This document shows, piece after piece, positions 51,860 to 61,990 of a stretch of DNA of 64,000 nucleotides (position 1 is its first letter; each line of letters begins with the position of its first letter). The stretch comes from CAJWPI01 sp964635015 (lineage in GTDB: Bacteria; Pseudomonadota; Gammaproteobacteria; Magnimaribacterales; Magnimaribacteraceae), in assembly GCA_964635015.1 (NCBI GenBank), contig CAZWMS010000002.1, forward strand, positions 11,726 through 75,725. Reading direction: 5' to 3'. The notes below the pieces were generated by a model. It was not told the DNA's origin and ran no database searches. It saw only the letters and a program-made list of their open reading frames with translations. Both the position numbers and the translations under genes were made by a program.

Positions 51860-53056
51860 ATGAAGAGAGTTCTTTATATAACTTACGATGGTATCTTAGA
51901 GCCCCTGGGTGAATCTCAAGTTTTAAATTACCTGGAAGGTCTTTCAGGAAGCCATCAAATACATCTTCTAAGTTTTGAAAAGAAAGAAGATATAAAAAAT
52001 GCAGTTAAATTAAGTAATATCAAAAAAAAATGTTCTAATTCAGAGATTAAATGGTTTTATATAACCTATCGTAAAAGTATATTAGGTACTTTCTACAATA
52101 TTTTAACTGGGGTTATATATTCTATTTTTGTAGAAATAAGACATAAAAAAGAAATAGTACACACCAGAAGCTATTTATCTTCGTTAATAGGACTAATCTT
52201 AAAAATTCTTTTTGGGACTAAGTTCTTATTTGATATGAGAGGTTTATGGGCAGATGAGAAGGTAGATTCTGGAGTTTGGCTAAGAAAATCTGCTTTATTT
52301 AAGGTTTCGAAGAAACTAGAGAAGTTTTTCTTAATTAAAGCAGATAAGGTTATTTCTTTGACTGAATCTGGAGTAAAAGAAATAAAGACTTTTAATTATT
52401 TGAAAAATAGAGAGATTGACTTCGAAGTTATAAGGACCTGTACAAATTTATCACTTTTTAACCCTTCAGCTAAGAAAGAGGAAATTAACACTCCCGTGAA
52501 AGATAAATTTTTTAAACTAGGCTATGTTGGTTCAGTGAGTTTGTGGTATATGTTTGAAGAGGTGTTAGATTTTTTTAAAGCTGTGAAAGAAATTAGACCT
52601 CTTTCTATTATGCATATTGTTAACAAAGGAGAACATCCTTTTATAAGGCAGACTTTGAGAAAATATTCTTTTACTAATGAAGATATAATTTTAGAAACTG
52701 CAGGTCATAGTCAGGTAGCAGATTCTATGAGAAAAATGGATGCAGGGATTTTCTTTATAAAGCCTTATTATTCTAAGATAGCCTCGGCTCCAACTAAGCT
52801 AGGTGAGTTTTTAGCAATGGGCATACCATGCATTACAAATAAAGGCATAGGTGATACTAGCAAAATTATTGAATATAAAAAATCTGGAATATTATTAGAT
52901 GATCTTAAAAGAGATTCTTTGTTTAGAGGTGCTGAACAACTTCTTGTTTTAAAAGATGAGAAAAATATCTTAAATAGATGTAGGTTAACAGCAGAAAAAT
53001 ATTTCTCTTTGGAAGAAGGGATAAAAAAATATAATAAAGTTTACGAGAGTTTATAG
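51860..53056 (+). CDS. Glycosyltransferase (GT4-like)
   Basis: 398 residues in GT-B style. The N-terminal half opens with RVLYITYDGILEPLGESQVLNYL, a common start in O-antigen GT4 enzymes. The C-terminal half has LGYVGSVSLWYMFEEVL and the E-x7-E-like APTKLGEFLAMGIPCITN motif. It should add one sugar to the undecaprenyl-linked unit in the cytoplasm. The sugar and linkage are unknown. It follows the amidotransferase gene by 12 bases and precedes another transferase by 2 bases. Confidence 0.85.
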   Translation: MKRVLYITYDGILEPLGESQVLNYLEGLSGSHQIHLLSFEKKEDIKNAVKLSNIKKKCSNSEIKWFYITYRKSILGTFYNILTGVIYSIFVEIRHKKEIVHTRSYLSSLIGLILKILFGTKFLFDMRGLWADEKVDSGVWLRKSALFKVSKKLEKFFLIKADKVISLTESGVKEIKTFNYLKNREIDFEVIRTCTNLSLFNPSAKKEEINTPVKDKFFKLGYVGSVSLWYMFEEVLDFFKAVKEIRPLSIMHIVNKGEHPFIRQTLRKYSFTNEDIILETAGHSQVADSMRKMDAGIFFIKPYYSKIASAPTKLGEFLAMGIPCITNKGIGDTSKIIEYKKSGILLDDLKRDSLFRGAEQLLVLKDEKNILNRCRLTAEKYFSLEEGIKKYNKVYESL

Positions 53057-53058
53057 CT

Positions 53059-54153
53059 TTGAAGCAAAAAAGAATTTTAGTTTTGTGCCCCTATCCTAAA
53101 GGGGTGGCTGCAGGACAAAGATTAAAATATGAACAATATTTTGATCATTGGGAAGAAAATGGTTTTCAGATAACTGTATCTTCATTTTCCGATAAGTATT
53201 TGTGGGATAATTTGTATTCTTCAGGTATTAATCTAGCCAAGATTTTAGGAACCATAAAAGGTTATTTAAGAAGATTTAGAGATCTTTCAAGACTACATAA
53301 TTTTGACATTGTCTATGTATTTATGTGGGTAACCCCTTTTGGTCCAACTATTTTTGAAAGGATTACCAGGAAACTATCAAATAAGTTAATTTATGATTTT
53401 GATGACGCTGTTCACATCGGGTCGAGTTCTTCTAAACTTACTCTGTCCCAAAAGATTACCAGTTTATTAAGGGGGAAAAATAAAGTAAATTTCTTGATTA
53501 AACATTCTGATCAAGTAATAGTGAGTTCACCTTTTCACATAGATTATTGTAAAGGATTAAATTTATTGAAAGCCTGTGAATATATACCCTGTTCTTTGGA
53601 TGGAAATAGATTTACCCCTTCTAAAATTAAATCAAAGGAAAAAGATGTTGTATTGGGTTGGACAGGAACTTTTAGTTCTAAATTTTACTTAGATTCGCTC
53701 AAGAATGTATTTCTTAAATTAAAAGAACTTTGCGATTATAAACTCTTGATAATTGGCAATTTCACTTACGACTTCCCTTCAATAAATATTGAAGTAGTAC
53801 AGTGGTCTAAAGAATCTGAAGTTGAAGATCTGCAGAAGATAGATATCGGAATTTATCCATTAATTAAGGATGATTGGGGCTTAGGCAAAGGTGCTTTGAA
53901 AGCGATGCATTATATGTCAATTGGGATCCCGGTGGTTGCTACTGATTTTGGCACTACCTCTTTGGTGGTTAAAGATAATGTAAATGGCTATTTAGTTAAT
54001 AGCGACGAAGAATGGATAAATGCATTGGGAATTTTAATTAAAGATAAGAATAAAAGACAAGAATTAGGTATTAAAGGCAGAGAAATATTTGAATCAAAAT
54101 ACTCAACTAATCATGTTAAGAAAAAATATTTATCTTTGTTAAAGAAAATCTAG
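53059..54153 (+). CDS. Glycosyltransferase (GT-B, GT4-like)
   Basis: 364 residues. The start is TTG at 53059, two bases after the previous stop, with GAGAG about 10 bases upstream; no nearby in-frame ATG precedes the conserved RILVLCPYPKGVAAGQRLKYEQ segment. YDFDDAVHI and the donor-site stretch GLGKGALKAMHYMSIGIPVVATDFG are typical. It probably transfers one residue of the repeat unit. Donor unknown. Confidence 0.83.
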   Translation: MKQKRILVLCPYPKGVAAGQRLKYEQYFDHWEENGFQITVSSFSDKYLWDNLYSSGINLAKILGTIKGYLRRFRDLSRLHNFDIVYVFMWVTPFGPTIFERITRKLSNKLIYDFDDAVHIGSSSSKLTLSQKITSLLRGKNKVNFLIKHSDQVIVSSPFHIDYCKGLNLLKACEYIPCSLDGNRFTPSKIKSKEKDVVLGWTGTFSSKFYLDSLKNVFLKLKELCDYKLLIIGNFTYDFPSINIEVVQWSKESEVEDLQKIDIGIYPLIKDDWGLGKGALKAMHYMSIGIPVVATDFGTTSLVVKDNVNGYLVNSDEEWINALGILIKDKNKRQELGIKGREIFESKYSTNHVKKKYLSLLKKI

Positions 54154-54187
54154 CTAATTAGTAGGAAGATTTTAGAATAATAATCTT

Positions 54188-55036
54188 ATGACCAAGAGAG
54201 AAGATTTTTCTGGCAACGCTTCTAAAGAGACCATAAAGGGTTTTGGTGAGGAGTGGACAAAATTTGACCAATCAAATTTACCTGAATTGGAGAGAGAAAA
54301 TTTATTCAATAGTTACTTTTCTATTTTTCCTTGGCAGGAACTTCCAAAAGACTCAATTGGGTTTGATGTAGGTTGCGGAACTGGTAGATGGGCTTTATTA
54401 GTTGCTCCACGAGTTGGAAAATTGCACTGTATTGATCCAAGTTCTGCTATAGAAGTAGCCAAAAAAAACCTTTCTAAGCTAGATAATTGTTATTTCCATA
54501 GGAGCCCAGTAGATTCCATGGATATTGAGGATAAAACTATGGATTTTGGTTATTCACTAGGGGTGTTACATCATGTACCGGATACCCAGCAGGGTATAAA
54601 TGATTGTGTTAAGAAATTAAAACCTGGAGCTCCTTTTCTAATTTACCTCTATTATGCTTTAGAAAATAGGCCTTTATGGTACAGAAGTGCTTGGAGGTTA
54701 AGCGATTTTCTTAGAAATCTTATTTCTAGACTCCCTTTTAGCTTAAGATATTTTGTGAGTCAATTTCTAGCTTTAGTTATTTACTGGCCCTTATCTAGAT
54801 TCTCTTTATTTCTGGAGAAATTATCAATAGATGTAAGCGGTTTTCCGCTTTCAGCATATAGTTCTAAAAGCTTTTATACAATGAGAACTGATGCCTTAGA
54901 TCGCTTTGGTACTAGGATAGAGAAAAGATTTTCAGCGGATCAAATCAAAGAGATGATGATTTTATCTGGGTTAACAAATATCTCCTTTAGACCCAGTGCT
55001 CCTTATTGGTGTGCTTTGGGATATAAAAAAGGCTAA
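54188..55036 (+). CDS. Class I SAM-dependent methyltransferase
   Basis: 282 residues. SAM motif I is FDVGCGTGRWALL, with SLGVLHHVPD as the later motif. The rest has several hydrophobic stretches (ISRLPFSLRYFVSQFLALVIYWP), which may dock it at the membrane. It lies inside the polysaccharide locus between a transferase and wzx, overlapping nothing and ending directly before wzx. It may O-methylate a sugar, but the substrate cannot be told. Confidence 0.82.
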   Translation: MTKREDFSGNASKETIKGFGEEWTKFDQSNLPELERENLFNSYFSIFPWQELPKDSIGFDVGCGTGRWALLVAPRVGKLHCIDPSSAIEVAKKNLSKLDNCYFHRSPVDSMDIEDKTMDFGYSLGVLHHVPDTQQGINDCVKKLKPGAPFLIYLYYALENRPLWYRSAWRLSDFLRNLISRLPFSLRYFVSQFLALVIYWPLSRFSLFLEKLSIDVSGFPLSAYSSKSFYTMRTDALDRFGTRIEKRFSADQIKEMMILSGLTNISFRPSAPYWCALGYKKG

Positions 55037-56389
55037 TTGATGAAAAGATTAAGCAATCTCTTTAAAGTAGCTTTTTCCAACATTTCTATTTTATTTCTAG
55101 GAGGAACTTTATCTGCAATTTCTATTCTTTTAACTCAAATTATTTTAGCTAGAACATTATCGCCATCAGGATATGGTATGTTTTCTGCTGCGCTTGCATC
55201 AGTTACCTTACTAGCCCCCTTGGCAGTTTTTGGTATTCAACATTCATGGCTTAAGCTATATGGTGCTGAAGGAGTAGGTGCCAAAAGATGGTTAGTACCA
55301 AGCAGAAATTTCTTGGCTGCTTCTTTCTTTATAACCCTAACTCTTCTCTTTAGTTGGTCATTTATAGGACCTCATTCAACAGAATTTAGAATTTTCTTAA
55401 TAGCACTTTTACCCTTGGTTCTTAGCCATATATTTTTAGAGCTAGTGAATGCAAAATTTCAACTAGAGGAGAAATATCTTTCCTTAGCTGGTTGGCAAGC
55501 ATTACCACACTTTTTGAGATTAATATTTGTATCTCTCTACATGCTAAGCATTTTTGGATTACCTAATATTCAGCATATTGTTTTATGTTATTCAGTTATT
55601 AGTCTAGTTATATCTTTATTTGGTTTGTTTTTTCTCACAGGTATGTTTAGAGGAAGTTTGTCTATTAAAAATACTAATCAATTACAGATAGAAGATAAAT
55701 TAGAAAGAAACCTAACTACTTTGGATATAGCTAAACATGCTTGGCCTTATGGGTTAGCAGCTGTATTTTATTTAAGTTACATGCAAAGTGATTTAATTTT
55801 AATAAAGTATTTAATAGGCAATAAGGAGGCAGGTATTTATGGCGCTGCTTTCGCTATCCTCATCTCTTCTTATCAAATACCGGGAGTGATTTATCAAAAG
55901 TTTTTGTTACCAAAATTGCACAGATGGGCTAATGAAGATGAGCTGAAATTATTGAAGGTTTTTCAAGTAGGAAATGGAATCATGTTGTTTCTGGGGTTTA
56001 TATTCTTTCTAATCTTAGTTACCCTCGTACCTATTGTTGTCCCAATATTTTTTGGTAATGAATATTTAGAAACAGTTCGAGTCTTACAAATTTTGGTTTT
56101 TTGCATTCCTCTTAGATTTTTATCTACAAGCATTGAATCTCCTTTATTTACTAAAAATCTAATGCCAATTAACACTTCAATATGGGGAGCTGCAGCGTTT
56201 TTAAATTTAATTCTTAATTTTCTTTTAATTCCAAAGTATTCAATTTATGGTGCAGCTGTTGCTACACTCATTAGTGAAATATTCTTACTCTTCTTAAATT
56301 TGTTTTTTGTTACAACAAAACTATATGGAACAAAAACTTTTTTAAACTGGGGGCAAGGGTTTAAGAGTTCATTTTGGGACAATACTTAG
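55037..56389 (+). CDS. wzx: Polysaccharide flippase Wzx-like (MOP superfamily)
   Basis: 450 residues with about 12 to 14 hydrophobic helices throughout. GTLSAISILLTQIILARTLSPSGYGMFSAA at the N-terminus is a typical Wzx/MATE-like opening. It flips undecaprenyl-linked repeat units to the periplasm, for Wzy/Wzz polymerisation. It starts at the base after the methyltransferase stop. A 154-base gap follows. Confidence 0.88.
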   Translation: MMKRLSNLFKVAFSNISILFLGGTLSAISILLTQIILARTLSPSGYGMFSAALASVTLLAPLAVFGIQHSWLKLYGAEGVGAKRWLVPSRNFLAASFFITLTLLFSWSFIGPHSTEFRIFLIALLPLVLSHIFLELVNAKFQLEEKYLSLAGWQALPHFLRLIFVSLYMLSIFGLPNIQHIVLCYSVISLVISLFGLFFLTGMFRGSLSIKNTNQLQIEDKLERNLTTLDIAKHAWPYGLAAVFYLSYMQSDLILIKYLIGNKEAGIYGAAFAILISSYQIPGVIYQKFLLPKLHRWANEDELKLLKVFQVGNGIMLFLGFIFFLILVTLVPIVVPIFFGNEYLETVRVLQILVFCIPLRFLSTSIESPLFTKNLMPINTSIWGAAAFLNLILNFLLIPKYSIYGAAVATLISEIFLLFLNLFFVTTKLYGTKTFLNWGQGFKSSFWDNT

Positions 56390-56543
56390 AAAATCGATGT
56401 CGTATAAGTTATTAATTTTATAGTAAACATCTAATTGAAGGGATAGTATTACGTAACAAGTGTTAAGATTACCCCACTAAGCTGTTTTTGAATACATTTT
56501 TCCTTTTTTAAATATCAGAAAAGCATATTTTATTTAAATAAGA
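56390..56543 (+). promoter_or_regulatory. Intergenic region with likely promoter of the wbpP-wbpM segment
   Basis: This is the largest gap in the polysaccharide locus. It holds the palindrome TTACGTAA (56449-56456) and next to it TAACA-ag-TGTTA (56454-56465). A weak promoter may be TTGAAT (56488) with TAAATA (56509) at 15 bases spacing, short of ideal. No coding sequence or RNA gene was seen. Confidence 0.3.
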
Positions 56544-57575
56544 ATGACTCAATATCAAACATCTCAGAAAGTATTAATAAAAAACCCTAAGAAATGGTTA
56601 TTAACAGGAGTAGCTGGCTTTATTGGTTCGAATTTATTAAATGCCTTATTAAAACTTAATCAAATTGTTATAGGGGTAGATAATTTTGAAACAGGACACA
56701 AAGAAAACTTAAATTATATTAAAGCAAGAATAGATGAAGGTTCTTGGAAAAATTTTACTTTTATTGAAGGAGATATTAGGAGTCCTAGTTTTTGTATGGG
56801 AGTTACAAAAGAAGCTGACATAGTCTTACACCAAGCTGCTTTAGGTTCTGTACCTAGGTCTTTAGAAAATCCTTTAAATACAAATGAAGTAAATATAACT
56901 GGTTTTATAAATATGCTGCAGGCTGCTAAAGAGAGGGACATAAAGCGTTTTGTTTATGCTGCTAGCAGTTCCACTTATGGAGACCACCCTGATTTACCTA
57001 AAGTTGAAGACAAGATTGGAAAACCTCTTTCTCCTTATGCAGTAACTAAATATGTTAATGAAATTTATGCGGATGTATTCTTTAGGGCTTATGGTTTAAA
57101 TTCCATAGGATTAAGGTATTTTAATGTATTTGGACCTCAGCAAGACCCATTAGGTTCTTATGCAGCAGTGATACCAAAATGGATAGGCTCTATGATTGAG
57201 GGTAAAGATATTTTTATAAATGGAGACGGAGAAACAAGTCGAGATTTTTGTTTTGTAGATAATGCTATTCAAGCTAACATCTTGGCTGCTACTGTAACTG
57301 ATAACCAAGCTTTGAATAATGTTTATAACGTGGCAGTGGGGGAACAGACCTCTCTAAATAGTTTGTTCGATGCTATTCAGCAAGAATTAATAGAATTAAA
57401 ACCTGAATTTAAGCCTGCTAATGCACAACATAGAGATTTCAGACCTGGAGATGTTCGTCACTCACTTGCTAACATTGAAAAGGCTAAGTCGGCTTTAGGG
57501 TATATACCAACTCACGATTTTAAAGCGGGCATTAAAGAAACGGTAAAGTGGTACTTAGAAAACCTTAAGATATGA
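56544..57575 (+). CDS. wbpP: UDP-N-acetylglucosamine 4-epimerase, WbpP/TviC-like
   Basis: 343 residues of the extended SDR family. WLLTGVAGFIGSNLL (about 19-33) binds NAD, and SPYAVTKYVNE gives the Tyr-x3-Lys. The N-terminal extension (NPKKWLLTGVAGF) and VDNFETGHKENL are characteristic of WbpP, which interconverts UDP-GlcNAc and UDP-GalNAc (and the uronic forms). It overlaps the wbpO-like gene by four bases, matching the O6 and Vi antigen pairing. Confidence 0.85.
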   Translation: MTQYQTSQKVLIKNPKKWLLTGVAGFIGSNLLNALLKLNQIVIGVDNFETGHKENLNYIKARIDEGSWKNFTFIEGDIRSPSFCMGVTKEADIVLHQAALGSVPRSLENPLNTNEVNITGFINMLQAAKERDIKRFVYAASSSTYGDHPDLPKVEDKIGKPLSPYAVTKYVNEIYADVFFRAYGLNSIGLRYFNVFGPQQDPLGSYAAVIPKWIGSMIEGKDIFINGDGETSRDFCFVDNAIQANILAATVTDNQALNNVYNVAVGEQTSLNSLFDAIQQELIELKPEFKPANAQHRDFRPGDVRHSLANIEKAKSALGYIPTHDFKAGIKETVKWYLENLKI

Positions 57576-58852
57576 AAGATCTATCCGATATAAAGTTAGC
57601 AATAATTGGTTTAGGTTATGTGGGTCTACCTTTAGCAACTGAATTTGGAAAAAAAAGAATTACTATAGGATTTGATATCAAAAGTTCCAGGATAAACGAG
57701 TTAAAAGCAGGAATAGATTCTACTTTAGAAGTTTCAACTCAAGAATTAAAGCAAGCACAATATTTAAATTTTACTGATAGTCTCAAGGATATATCTCAGT
57801 GTAATTTCTTTATTGTAACTGTACCCACCCCGATAGACAGAGAAAACAATCCCGACCTTTCTCCACTTCTTAAGGCTAGTAAAAAAATAGGGAATATATT
57901 AAAAAAAGACGATATTGTAGTCTATGAATCAACTGTCTATCCAGGTGCAACAGAAGAAGATTGTGTCCCTGTACTAGAGAAAGAATCTGGCTTAAAGATG
58001 AATAAAGACTTTTTCGTTGGGTATAGCCCTGAAAGGATCAACCCAGGAGATAAAGAACATAGCATTACACAAATAGTTAAAATTACTTCAGGTTCAAATA
58101 TGTTCACTGCAGAACTAGTAGACAAACTTTATCAAGAAATAATATTTGCTGGTACATATCCTGTCTCCAGCATAAGAATAGCAGAGGCAGCAAAAGTTAT
58201 AGAAAATACTCAAAGAGATCTAAATATTGCTCTTGTAAATGAGCTATCGATAATCTTTAACAAGCTAGAAATTGAAACAGAAGAAGTTTTGAATGCAGCA
58301 GCAACAAAATGGAATTTTCTTCCTTTTAAACCCGGCTTAGTCGGAGGTCATTGTATAGGAGTTGATCCTTACTACCTTACTCATAAAGCTCAATCCCTAG
58401 GATACAAACCTGAGATTATCTTGTCTGGAAGAAAATTAAATAACTCTATGGGCTCATATGTAGCAGATCAACTTTTCAATAAAATGGCAAAAAACCTTTC
58501 TAAGTCTTTAAAGAAACCAAAAGTTCTCATTATGGGACTAGCTTTCAAAGAGAATTGTCCTGACTCAAGGAATAATAGAAGCATAGATATTATGAAACAG
58601 CTTCAAATAAAAGGTTGTGAAGTAGAAGTACATGATCCTTGGGTTTCTGAAGAAGAAGCGTTTGAAAATTATAAAATATCTTTAATTAAGATGCCTCCTA
58701 TCAACACTTATGATGCAATAATACTAGCAGTTTCTCATAAACAATTTAAAAAATTAGGGGTAAATAAAATTCGTTCATTCGGGAAAAGTAAGCATATTTT
58801 ATATGATCTGAAGCACATCTTTTCTCCCGAGGAAGCAGACATGCGTTTGTAA
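57572..58852 (+). CDS. wbpO: UDP-N-acetyl-hexosamine 6-dehydrogenase, WbpO/TviB-like
   Basis: 426 residues. NAD-binding GLGYVGLPLATEFG near the N-terminus and the catalytic cysteine in GGHCIGVDPYYLTHKAQ are conserved. It oxidises the C6 hydroxyl of a UDP-HexNAc to the uronate. With the WbpP-like epimerase the product should be UDP-GalNAcA, which the AsnB-like enzyme may amidate. It overlaps the epimerase by 4 bases and the next transferase by 1 base. Confidence 0.88.
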   Translation: MKDLSDIKLAIIGLGYVGLPLATEFGKKRITIGFDIKSSRINELKAGIDSTLEVSTQELKQAQYLNFTDSLKDISQCNFFIVTVPTPIDRENNPDLSPLLKASKKIGNILKKDDIVVYESTVYPGATEEDCVPVLEKESGLKMNKDFFVGYSPERINPGDKEHSITQIVKITSGSNMFTAELVDKLYQEIIFAGTYPVSSIRIAEAAKVIENTQRDLNIALVNELSIIFNKLEIETEEVLNAAATKWNFLPFKPGLVGGHCIGVDPYYLTHKAQSLGYKPEIILSGRKLNNSMGSYVADQLFNKMAKNLSKSLKKPKVLIMGLAFKENCPDSRNNRSIDIMKQLQIKGCEVEVHDPWVSEEEAFENYKISLIKMPPINTYDAIILAVSHKQFKKLGVNKIRSFGKSKHILYDLKHIFSPEEADMRL

Positions 58853-59985
58853 TGAATTTAAGACTTCTTTATTTAGTTAATAGCTCTTCTTATTTTTTAT
58901 CACACAGAAGAGAAATAGCTATTGCGGCAAGGAAAAGTGGTTTTGAGATACATGTTGCATCTCCAAGTGATTCAGAAGCTTCTAATCTTGAAGATTATGG
59001 CTTTATTCATCATTCCATCCCTATTTCAAGGACTAGCATGAATATTTATAGTGAATTAAGGTTAATTCTTAAGATTGTTAAGGTAATGAGAGAGGTTAAA
59101 CCAGATATTTCACATTTGATTACTATAAAACCAGTAGTTTATGGAGGAATTATTTCCAAGTTTATTAAAATGAGTGGCGTAATATCTGCTATACCTGGAT
59201 TAGGTTATACATTTATTAACCAAGATATAACCACGAAGATATTAAGAACAATAATATCTTTTCTTTACAGACTTTCGTTTTCTAGAGAATCATTAAGTGT
59301 TATTTTTCAAAATGAAGATGATAGAAGAAAATTAATTAAATTAACTAAAATAGATGCCAACAAAACAATACTTATCAAAGGCTCTGGAGTTGATCTTGAT
59401 CGTTTTTCGATGAAGCCATTTCCACAAGGGAAGCCTGTGGTAACTATGATAAGCAGAATCCAGAGAGATAAAGGTGTTCTTGAATTTGTGGAAGCTGCAA
59501 AGATCTTAAAGGAAAAGGGAAATAAAGCTCAATTTCAGCTAGCAGGTGATCATGATACTAATTATCCATCCTCAATCTCAGAGAAAGAAATAAACCTATG
59601 GAAGGAAGAAGGAATAATTGATCTATTAGGTTATCGTAAAGATATAAATTTTCTCCTAGAAAATTCTCATTTAGTAATTTTACCTTCATACAGAGAAGGT
59701 CTTCCAAAAGTACTTCTGGAAGCTGCAGCTTCAGGTAGGCCTGTAATCACTTCTAATGTTCCAGGTTGTCGTGATGCTATAAAAGAGAACATAACTGGGA
59801 TATTAGTTCCAGTAAAGGACCCAAAAGCATTAGCTAATAAAATTGAGTTTCTAATAGATAATAGGAATTTGCTTGAAAAAATGGGTAAAGCAGCCAGAAA
59901 GTTAGCTGAAAAAGAATTTTCTGTCGAGAAAGTTGTGAACAAACACCTAGATCTGTATAAAGCCTTTACAGGATTAGAAAAATGA
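58852..59985 (+). CDS. Glycosyltransferase (GT4)
   Basis: 377 residues. The C-terminal motif SYREGLPKVLLEAAASGRPVI...VPGCRDAI is a clear GT4 donor site with the E-x7-E pattern. The N-terminus (RLLYLVNSSSYFLSHRREIAIAARKSGFEIHVASPSD) fits the acceptor domain. It overlaps wbpO by one base and the SDR gene by 4 bases, so it is likely translated with them. A role adding GalNAcA or the next sugar is possible. Confidence 0.87.
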   Translation: MNLRLLYLVNSSSYFLSHRREIAIAARKSGFEIHVASPSDSEASNLEDYGFIHHSIPISRTSMNIYSELRLILKIVKVMREVKPDISHLITIKPVVYGGIISKFIKMSGVISAIPGLGYTFINQDITTKILRTIISFLYRLSFSRESLSVIFQNEDDRRKLIKLTKIDANKTILIKGSGVDLDRFSMKPFPQGKPVVTMISRIQRDKGVLEFVEAAKILKEKGNKAQFQLAGDHDTNYPSSISEKEINLWKEEGIIDLLGYRKDINFLLENSHLVILPSYREGLPKVLLEAAASGRPVITSNVPGCRDAIKENITGILVPVKDPKALANKIEFLIDNRNLLEKMGKAARKLAEKEFSVEKVVNKHLDLYKAFTGLEK

Positions 59986-60929
59986 AGGTTTTAATTACTG
60001 GAGCAAATGGTTTTATAGGAAGGTCTATTTTATCTACGAATATTAACGGAATATCTTATAGACAAGTTGTAAGAAATACTTCTGAAAACTTTCTTAATTT
60101 TCATGAAACTTTTTTTTTAAATTCAATCTCATCAGAAACTGACTGGAGTGAAATTTTAGAAAATATAGATGCAATCGTCCATTTAGCAGGAAGAGCACAT
60201 GTTCTAAGAAAAGGTGGTAATGACCCTTCATCTGAATATAAAAAGGTTAATGTTGATGGAACAATAAATTTGGTTAAACAAGCTATTTTGGCTGGTGTTA
60301 AGAGATTTATCTTTATGAGTTCAATTAAGGTAAATGGTGAGACTACTTCTAAAGATCGTCCCTTTACCCCTGAAGATAAAGAAAATCCGATGGATCCTTA
60401 TGCTGAATCTAAATATAAAGCAGAAAAAGAGCTGATTAGGTTAACTCAAAGAGAGATGATGGACTATGTTATCCTCAGACCTACTTTGGTTTATGGATCT
60501 GGTGTAAAGGCAAACTTTTTATCTCTGGTTAAGTGGATAGAGAAGAGCCTCCCACTTCCCTTTGGTGCAGTTAGAAATCTTAGAAGTTTCTTAGCTGTAG
60601 GAAATCTTGTTGATTTTATTCATCTGTGTTTGAAGCATAATTCAGCAGCTAATCAGATATTTTTGGTCAGCGATGGTGCTCCTATTTCTACTAGTGAATT
60701 AGTTGAGAAGATAAAACTTTCCACTGGAAGCAGTTCACTAAATATACCTGTAAATTCTAATCTTTTAAGAATAATATTTAGACTAATTGGAAGAAAAGAG
60801 ATGTCATGGAGATTGCTTGATTCCATGGTTGTAGATATTTCAAAGAATAAAAACCTTCTAGGTTGGAAACCAGCTACTTTGATTGAAGAATCTCTTAAAA
60901 TAACATCAGAAAATTTAGACAATAAATGA
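59982..60929 (+). CDS. wbpV: NAD-dependent epimerase/dehydratase, WbpV-like (UDP-QuiNAc synthesis)
   Basis: 315 residues, SDR. VLITGANGFIGRSIL binds NAD. MSSIKVNGETT and the DPYAESKYKAEKEL block hold the Ser and Tyr-x3-Lys. The wbpV-wbpL-wbpM order seen in P. aeruginosa is repeated here. WbpV reduces the WbpM product to UDP-QuiNAc, with UDP-FucNAc as the alternative product. A role as the missing 4-ketoreductase for the dTDP-deoxysugar cannot be ruled out. It overlaps the upstream transferase by 4 bases. Confidence 0.8.
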   Translation: MKVLITGANGFIGRSILSTNINGISYRQVVRNTSENFLNFHETFFLNSISSETDWSEILENIDAIVHLAGRAHVLRKGGNDPSSEYKKVNVDGTINLVKQAILAGVKRFIFMSSIKVNGETTSKDRPFTPEDKENPMDPYAESKYKAEKELIRLTQREMMDYVILRPTLVYGSGVKANFLSLVKWIEKSLPLPFGAVRNLRSFLAVGNLVDFIHLCLKHNSAANQIFLVSDGAPISTSELVEKIKLSTGSSSLNIPVNSNLLRIIFRLIGRKEMSWRLLDSMVVDISKNKNLLGWKPATLIEESLKITSENLDNK

Positions 60930-60963
60930 AGATAAATCTTTTAACTTACTGACTTATACTTAT

Positions 60964-61986
60964 ATGTTTGTAGCACATATGAATCTCTTAATATTATTGT
61001 TATTTACTTCTCTCGCAACTTTTGCTCTTGCTTACCTTTTAAAAACATTTCTTGTGTCTAAAGATTTACTAGTTTTCCCAAATGACAGAAGTTCACACAA
61101 GAAACCAACTCCTCAATCAGGAGGACTAGCAATAGTTCTAATTTCAATATCTTTATTTTTTGTTAATGATTTAAATATATCCTTTCTACTAACTTTAGCT
61201 GTGCCTGGGATTCTTGTTGCTATTACTGGGCTTGCAGATGATCTCACTAAACTTAGCACACCAGTAAGATTAATAACGCATTTCTTAGCTGCTATTTTAG
61301 GTCTTTACATGTTAGAAGGTTTGCCACCAATTTTATTTTTCGGTAATTTAATTGACCTGGGGATTATAGGAAATGTACTTGCTGTAATTTATATTGTTTG
61401 GATGGTTAATTTGTATAATTTTATGGATGGTATAGATGGTTTAGCTTCCTTAGAAGCAATATTTGTCTTTCTTTCTATGTCCGTACTTTTTTTTATGACT
61501 TTTTATGATTCTAATCTTTACATTGTATTAGCTTTCTTTGGTTTTTCTTCATTAGGATTTCTCTTTTTAAATTTTCCAAAGCCAAGCATTTTTTTAGGAG
61601 ATGTAGGCAGTGGTTTCTTGGGGATTATATTAGCAATTATTTCCTTAGAAGTAGCCAAACACTCACCCCAAGCATTTTGGTCTTTTCTTATATTGTTAGG
61701 AGTTTTTTTAGTGGATGCAACATATACCCTTATAAGAAGGGTATTAAATGGTGAAAAATTCTATGAAGCACATTCTCTGCACGCATACCAGAAACTTGCT
61801 AGGTCTTTTAGTTCCCATAACAAAGTTTCTATAATAATTTTATTGTTAAATATGGTATGGTTGCTACCTATTGCTACCTTAGTGGCATTTGAAAACCTAG
61901 AAGGTATATTGGGTTTAGTTATTGCCTATCTGCCTTTAGTCCTCATTAGCTATTTTTCTGGTGCAGGAGTTCGTAATACTTCTTAA
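60964..61986 (+). CDS. wbpL: Undecaprenyl-phosphate sugar-1-phosphate transferase, WbpL/WecA-like
   Basis: 340 residues, ten to eleven membrane helices. It has the glycosyltransferase 4 family motifs: an early DRSSHKKPTPQSGGLA, the DDLTKLS aspartate pair, NLYNFMDGIDGL, FLGDVGSGFLG and a late EAHSLHAYQK. It links the first sugar phosphate to undecaprenyl phosphate, so it starts each repeat unit. With WbpM and WbpV adjacent the initial sugar is probably QuiNAc or FucNAc. Start may be the ATG at 60964 or 60979. Confidence 0.88.
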   Translation: MFVAHMNLLILLLFTSLATFALAYLLKTFLVSKDLLVFPNDRSSHKKPTPQSGGLAIVLISISLFFVNDLNISFLLTLAVPGILVAITGLADDLTKLSTPVRLITHFLAAILGLYMLEGLPPILFFGNLIDLGIIGNVLAVIYIVWMVNLYNFMDGIDGLASLEAIFVFLSMSVLFFMTFYDSNLYIVLAFFGFSSLGFLFLNFPKPSIFLGDVGSGFLGIILAIISLEVAKHSPQAFWSFLILLGVFLVDATYTLIRRVLNGEKFYEAHSLHAYQKLARSFSSHNKVSIIILLLNMVWLLPIATLVAFENLEGILGLVIAYLPLVLISYFSGAGVRNTS

Positions 61987-61990
61987 AAGT